A stretch of 25,506 nucleotides of DNA from Candidatus Sulfopaludibacter sp. SbA3 (lineage in GTDB: Bacteria; Acidobacteriota; Terriglobia; 2-12-FULL-54-10), in the NCBI GenBank assembly GCA_945865705.1, contig CAMBEY010000010.1, forward strand, positions 1 to 25,506, read 5' to 3'. The notes under the pieces are model-generated. The model saw nothing but the letters and a program-made list of their open reading frames with translations. It was not told the origin of the DNA and made no database searches. Positions 22,100 to 25,506 of this stretch are shown here, in pieces; position 1 is the stretch's first letter; every line of letters starts with the position of its first letter. The position numbers were made by a program, and so were the translations under genes.

Positions 22100-22183
22100 T
22101 GTCATTCCGAGCGTCGCGAGGAATCTGCTTTTGCTTTCCCCTGAATGCCGAAAAGCAGATTCCTCGCTACGCTTGGAATGACA
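22100..22183. repeat. Palindromic element between convergent genes
   Basis: 84-bp inverted repeat with arms TGTCATTCCGAGCG...GAGGAATCTGCTTTTGC and its near reverse complement ending GGAATGACA. It fills the gap between the convergent stops at 22095 and 22193 exactly and is positioned to act as a bidirectional transcription end. Confidence 0.85.
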
Positions 22184-22192
22184 ATCGGGAGG

Positions 22193-23206
22193 TTACTTGT
22201 ACAGGCTATCGATGTAGCCGTTGTCGTCGAGTTCCTTGATGAAGCTCGCGTCGAAAAAATCTTCCGGCTTATGGCGGCGCATCTCGTGCGAGTCGTAAAT
22301 CTGCATAGTCGTCTTGATGCCCTCGATGGACGGATACGGTTTGCGCGGCAGCGTGGCGGCGTCGGCGTACATGGCCTTCAGCTTTTCCATATCGGTAATG
22401 CCCCACCACTTCTTCATGGACTCGTAGGCAACGTTCGGGTCTTTCTTGAATAGCGCGATCGCTTCCACCATGGATTTGGTAAAGCGGCGCGCCGCCTCGC
22501 GGTTCTCGCGCACCCAGGTCTTCGTCGTGCGGACGCCGGAGCCGGCGATGGGCATCTTCCATTCCGTTAGATCGAATAGCACGGGGAAGCCCGCCGCGCG
22601 CGCCATGGTGCCATGCAAGTTATCTCCGATGATGGCGTCCACGCGCCCGGTTTGCAGCCCGTCGACGGTCAGCGCGCCGGCCATCATCGACACATCGAAG
22701 ACCGGGTCCCAGCCCATGCGCTTGCACAAACTCAGCGCGATGTAATGGGTCATCGCCCCGACGCCGGAAAACCCGATGCGCTTGCCCTTCAGGTCTTCCA
22801 CGCGCTTGATCTCCGGCCGCGCGATGATGGACCAATGGACCACCGGGTCCGTAGTGGCCAGAATCACTCGGTCCCAATTGCGAATATCAGTAACCACGCC
22901 GACCGTCAGCGGCGTGCCGCCCGAGATGAGGATCGCCGCCTCATCGCTCTTCACCATGTTCGCTGGGACATTCACGCCGCTGCGCCGCGCGAAATCCGCC
23001 GCACCGGTGGTATAGAACACGTCAGCGTCGAGCCCGTTTTTCGCGTAGATGCCCTGATCGAGCGCGATCTGAAACGGCACCTTCTGAATCTCCACATCAC
23101 CGAGAGAGATCTGGATGGGTATCTTCTGCTGCGCCTGGGCCAACGCACCGATGCAGAGGATGGCCGCTACAACATGAAGTGATACGAACCGTCGTCGTAG
23201 TCTCAT
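22193..23206 (-). CDS. ABC transporter substrate-binding protein (NMT1/SsuA-like)
   Basis: 337-residue periplasmic binding protein of the NMT1/THI5/SsuA group (taurine, sulfonate, nitrate, pyrimidine precursor types). From ATG 23206, which has AGGAGG before it; an in-frame start at 23272 adds residues before the signal peptide. Signal peptide MRLRRRFVSLHVVAAILCIG with cleavage after AQA. Seen: VEIQKVPFQIALDQGIYAKNGLDADVFYT, LISGGTPLTVGVV, RVEDLKGKRIGFSGVGAMTHY (ligand-phosphate-like loop), GLQTGRVDAIIGDN, then a helical C-terminus. No permease or ATPase gene is near, so it is an orphan here. Ligand unknown. It lies 67 nt downstream of the rlmB-like gene on the same strand. Confidence 0.82.
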   Translation of the reverse strand: MRLRRRFVSLHVVAAILCIGALAQAQQKIPIQISLGDVEIQKVPFQIALDQGIYAKNGLDADVFYTTGAADFARRSGVNVPANMVKSDEAAILISGGTPLTVGVVTDIRNWDRVILATTDPVVHWSIIARPEIKRVEDLKGKRIGFSGVGAMTHYIALSLCKRMGWDPVFDVSMMAGALTVDGLQTGRVDAIIGDNLHGTMARAAGFPVLFDLTEWKMPIAGSGVRTTKTWVRENREAARRFTKSMVEAIALFKKDPNVAYESMKKWWGITDMEKLKAMYADAATLPRKPYPSIEGIKTTMQIYDSHEMRRHKPEDFFDASFIKELDDNGYIDSLYK

Positions 23207-23273
23207 AAAAGTCCTCCTGCGAATTCTCCTGTTGCTGATTCTACTCCTGCCCCCTAGCGCTGTCAGCAGCAAT

Positions 23274-24002
23274 TCAGCGGCGTTGCTTTGCGGCCTCGAA
23301 CAGGACGATGCCGGTGGCGACGCTGACGTTGAGCGTGGAGATTTTTCCCGGCGCGGGGATGCTCACCAGAAAATCGCAGTTCTTGCGGGTCAGTTCGTGC
23401 AGGCCCTTCTCTTCTCCGCCGGCAACGATGGCCGCGCGACCGCGATAGTCCACCTGGTCATAAAACTTTTCGGCGCGCTCGTCGAGGCCAATGGTCCAGA
23501 AGGATTCTTCTTTCAGGCGCTCCATGGTTCGCACCAGGTTTCCCACCTGTACAACGGGAAGATGCGCCAGCGCTCCGCTGGCGGCCTGCACCACGGCGGG
23601 CGTCAGACCGGCGGCACGACGTTCAGGGATAATCACCGCGGCAGCTCCGGCGGCGCACGCGGTGCGGATCAGCGCGCCAAGATTATGCACGTCCTGCACG
23701 CCATCGAGCAACAACAGCAGCGCTTTTTCGGGTAACTTTGCGATGACGTCTTCTAACTCCGCGTAGCCATAGCCGCCAATCACCGCCACCACGCCCTGAT
23801 GATGCGCACGGCCTGCCAGACGATCGAGTGCGGCACCCGGCTCGAAGCGCACCGCGATCCCGCGCTTGCGGCAAAGGTCCACCAGCTCCTGTAATCGCGA
23901 ATTCGGTTTTTGCTGGCCCTGCACTACATGCAGGCGCTCGACGGTCTGCGCGCCGCTCTCGATCGCCTCGCGCACCGAATGAATTCCACAAATAATTTCC
24001 AT
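23274..24002 (-). CDS. rlmB: 23S rRNA 2'-O-ribose methyltransferase (RlmB/TrmH family)
   Basis: SAM-dependent SPOUT-fold enzyme; RlmB methylates the 2'-OH of G2251 (E. coli numbering) in 23S rRNA. 242 residues. The N-terminal substrate-binding domain is ICGIHSVREAIESGAQTVERLHV. SPOUT motif 1 is LDGVQDVHNLGALIRTA, motif 2 is AIVAGGEEKGL, and motif 3 is ISTLNVSVATGIVLFEAAKQRR, which forms the trefoil knot around SAM. Catalytic Arg and Asn (in LIRTA/LNVSVA) are present. Length and order fit RlmB, though a tRNA Gm18-type TrmH cannot be excluded without comparison. The Shine-Dalgarno is weak. The upstream gap holds a pentanucleotide repeat. Confidence 0.88.
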   Translation of the reverse strand: MEIICGIHSVREAIESGAQTVERLHVVQGQQKPNSRLQELVDLCRKRGIAVRFEPGAALDRLAGRAHHQGVVAVIGGYGYAELEDVIAKLPEKALLLLLDGVQDVHNLGALIRTACAAGAAAVIIPERRAAGLTPAVVQAASGALAHLPVVQVGNLVRTMERLKEESFWTIGLDERAEKFYDQVDYRGRAAIVAGGEEKGLHELTRKNCDFLVSIPAPGKISTLNVSVATGIVLFEAAKQRR

Positions 24003-24019
24003 AGTTGCTTTCGCCGCTT

Positions 24020-24044
24020 CGTGCCGTGCCGCGCCGTGCCGTGT
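24020..24044. repeat. Tandem pentanucleotide repeat, 5 units
   Basis: Five consecutive 5-bp units CGTGC, CGTGC, CGCGC, CGTGC, CGTGT lie just upstream of the rlmB-like gene. It is a short microsatellite, possibly variable in length. I see nothing else in 24003-24154 except a TATAAT at 24137-24142. Confidence 0.6.
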
Positions 24045-24154
24045 TGGATGGAGCCGGTTCGGGATTCACCAATTTAACACAACGGCACACCGCGCTAAAC
24101 GACGCCCTGAACCAACGCATACACGCGGCGTGCGCATATAATGGAGAGTAAGCC

Positions 24155-25474
24155 GTGTTCGGGGGTGAGCGCTCGTTGTCGTCTCTGAATTCATCTTCCC
24201 AGTTTCGGTCGTCCCCGCCAACGGACAAGGGTGAGGGTGTGTTCGCCCGCCTGCGCGTAACCACCCGCGCCTTGAAGCATCGCAATTTCCGGTTGTTCCT
24301 CACGGGCCAACTGCTCAGCGTGATCGGCACATGGGTGCAGTCAGTGGCGCAGAGCTGGCTGGTTTACAAGCTCACCGGCTCGACCGTGATGCTCGGTCTG
24401 GTCGGCTTCGCTTCGCAGATTCCTTATTTGTTCTCACCCATCGGCGGCGTGCTCGCCGATCGCTTCAACCGTCGCAAGCTGCTGATCCTTACGCAGGCGC
24501 TGATGGCCGCGCAGGCCGTGGTACTGGCTTGGCTGACGCTCAGTGGACGCGTGGAAGAGTGGACAGTTTTCTATTTGGCTCTCTCGCTGGGCATCATCGG
24601 CCTGTTTGAGCTGACGGCGCGGCAGTCCTTTATTGTCGAGATGGTGGGCAAAGAAGACCTGATGAACGCCATCGCGCTGAACTCCAGCATGTACAATCTG
24701 GGCCGCGTCATCGGGCCGTCGGTGGCGGGTATTCTGCTGGCGTCCATCGGCGAGGGCTGGTGCTTCGCCGTCAACGCGGTTTCTTTCATCGCCGTCATCA
24801 TCGGCCTGCTGATGATGCGTCTGCCGCCGGCACCCGCGCGCACGGATCACAGCTCGCCTGTCGCGCAACTACGCGAGGGAGCGCGCTACGTTTTGCAAAG
24901 CAAGCCCACCCGCGCGCTGCTCATCAACCTCGGCGTGCTCAGCGTGTTCAACTATCCGGCCATGGTGCTGATGCCCGTCTTCGCCGACCGTCTGCTGGGC
25001 GGCGGTCCCACCACGCTGGGCTACCTGCTGACCAGCTTCGGAGCGGGCGCCATGGTGGGCGCGCTGATGATGGCCTCGCGCATCGACCTGAGCGGCATCA
25101 GCCGTCGCATCGTGCGCTCCACGATCATCTACAGTGTCGCACTGCTCGGCTTTGCTTTCGTAAGCTGGCTGCCGCTGGCCTGCCTGCTGGTGGCCATCAC
25201 CGGCGGTGGCATCATGACCCAGATCGCCTCCACCAACACGGCGCTGCAATCCATCACGCCCGACCACTTGCGCGGGCGCGTGGTGGGCTACTACGGCATG
25301 ATGTTCCTCGGCATGGTGCCCATCGGGAGCCTGCTGGCCGGATGGCTGGGCGACTGGATCGGCGTGCGCTGGACCGTCGCGCTCAGCGCCGCCGCCTGCC
25401 TCCTCGCCGCGCTCATCTTCGACCGCCGCCGCAGCGTGGTGGTGGACGCCGTGCGCCAGCTCAGCCGCGCGTAA
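24155..25474 (+). CDS. MFS transporter (EntS/MFS_3-like exporter)
   Basis: Inner-membrane major facilitator of 439 residues with about twelve transmembrane segments. Seen: HRNFRLFLTGQLLSVIGTWVQSVAQSWLVYKLTGS (TM1 and loop, typical of the EntS-like MFS_3 group), the motif-A-like loop GGVLADRFNRRKLL between TM2 and TM3, the ALNSSMYNLGRVIGPSVAGILLA block, and the matching second-half segment LRGRVVGYYGMMFLGMVPIGSLLAGWLGD. Members export siderophores, drugs or lipids; the substrate is not predictable. Start GTG 24155 has GGAGAG 6-7 nt upstream; a GTG at 24239 (after AAGGGTGAGGGT) would remove a non-conserved 28-residue N-terminus and is a real alternative. The gene is complete; the last 32 bp of the window are empty. 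Confidence 0.88.
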   Translation: MFGGERSLSSLNSSSQFRSSPPTDKGEGVFARLRVTTRALKHRNFRLFLTGQLLSVIGTWVQSVAQSWLVYKLTGSTVMLGLVGFASQIPYLFSPIGGVLADRFNRRKLLILTQALMAAQAVVLAWLTLSGRVEEWTVFYLALSLGIIGLFELTARQSFIVEMVGKEDLMNAIALNSSMYNLGRVIGPSVAGILLASIGEGWCFAVNAVSFIAVIIGLLMMRLPPAPARTDHSSPVAQLREGARYVLQSKPTRALLINLGVLSVFNYPAMVLMPVFADRLLGGGPTTLGYLLTSFGAGAMVGALMMASRIDLSGISRRIVRSTIIYSVALLGFAFVSWLPLACLLVAITGGGIMTQIASTNTALQSITPDHLRGRVVGYYGMMFLGMVPIGSLLAGWLGDWIGVRWTVALSAAACLLAALIFDRRRSVVVDAVRQLSRA

Positions 25475-25506
25475 AACTCACTTTGCAATGCCCCCACAGG
25501 GCCGCG

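Noticed and set aside
595..22183. Dispersed palindromes as a CRISPR array
   Set aside because: Copies are thousands of bases apart, each is an inverted repeat, and there are no regular spacers or cas genes.

Overview
This is a GC-rich bacterial chromosomal segment with mostly single-copy housekeeping genes and short intergenic gaps. The best guess for its source is an Acidobacteriota genome, possibly Solibacter/Bryobacter-like. The main reason is a secreted protein built from two domains of the kind catalogued as the 'Solibacter uncharacterized C-terminal domain' (TIGR03437). Supporting signs are dispersed palindromic repeats whose translations read VILSVAKDL and LRYAQDD, a secreted beta-barrel of the kind common in that phylum, and signal peptides ending in AQA/AQS. 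No rRNA or tRNA is present, so the assignment is an inference.

Layout. 53-2028 (+): murL, an epimerase for peptidoglycan D-glutamate, carrying an in-frame palindromic element, followed by a GxxExxY-family gene that starts inside murL's stop codon. 2047-6191 (-): an orphan ribbon-helix-helix protein, ilvE, an SMR transporter (sugE/gdx), a Fic-domain AMPylator and a CorA-type channel. 6397-10942 (+): a secreted M48 metalloprotease, a frameshifted two-domain TIGR03437 protein and an outer-membrane beta-barrel. 10943-11498: a gap with no conventional gene. It holds a terminator, half of a palindromic element, and a separate transcription unit (promoter near 11142, terminator at 11443) whose 5' end is almost fully complementary to the 16S rRNA 3' tail and which encodes a 14-residue peptide. 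11499-13075: a Nudix hydrolase (-), a LysW-like zinc ribbon with a long Asp/Glu tail (+), and a secreted regulatory-like domain protein (+). 13205-20855 (+): the purine cluster purQ-purL-purF-[fic]-purM-purN, interrupted by a second Fic gene preceded by a strikingly AT-rich spacer. 20867-22183: two palindromic elements bracketing a secreted hypothetical protein and a GNAT acetyltransferase. 22193-24002 (-): an orphan ABC substrate-binding protein and an RlmB-type rRNA methyltransferase. 24155-25474 (+): an MFS exporter.

Function. The pur genes supply five proteins of de novo IMP synthesis: PurF (step 1), PurN (step 3), PurQ with PurL (step 4) and PurM (step 5). MurL and IlvE serve cell-wall and branched-chain amino acid metabolism. 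The accessory layer consists of two Fic enzymes, a GxxExxY/RHH cassette bounded by inverted copies of a 9-bp-periodic repeat, and several palindromic repeats. The most unusual signals are the anti-16S transcription unit at 11178-11443, the repeat-bounded cassette at 1619-2401, the repeat translated inside MurL, and the Fic gene inside the purine cluster.
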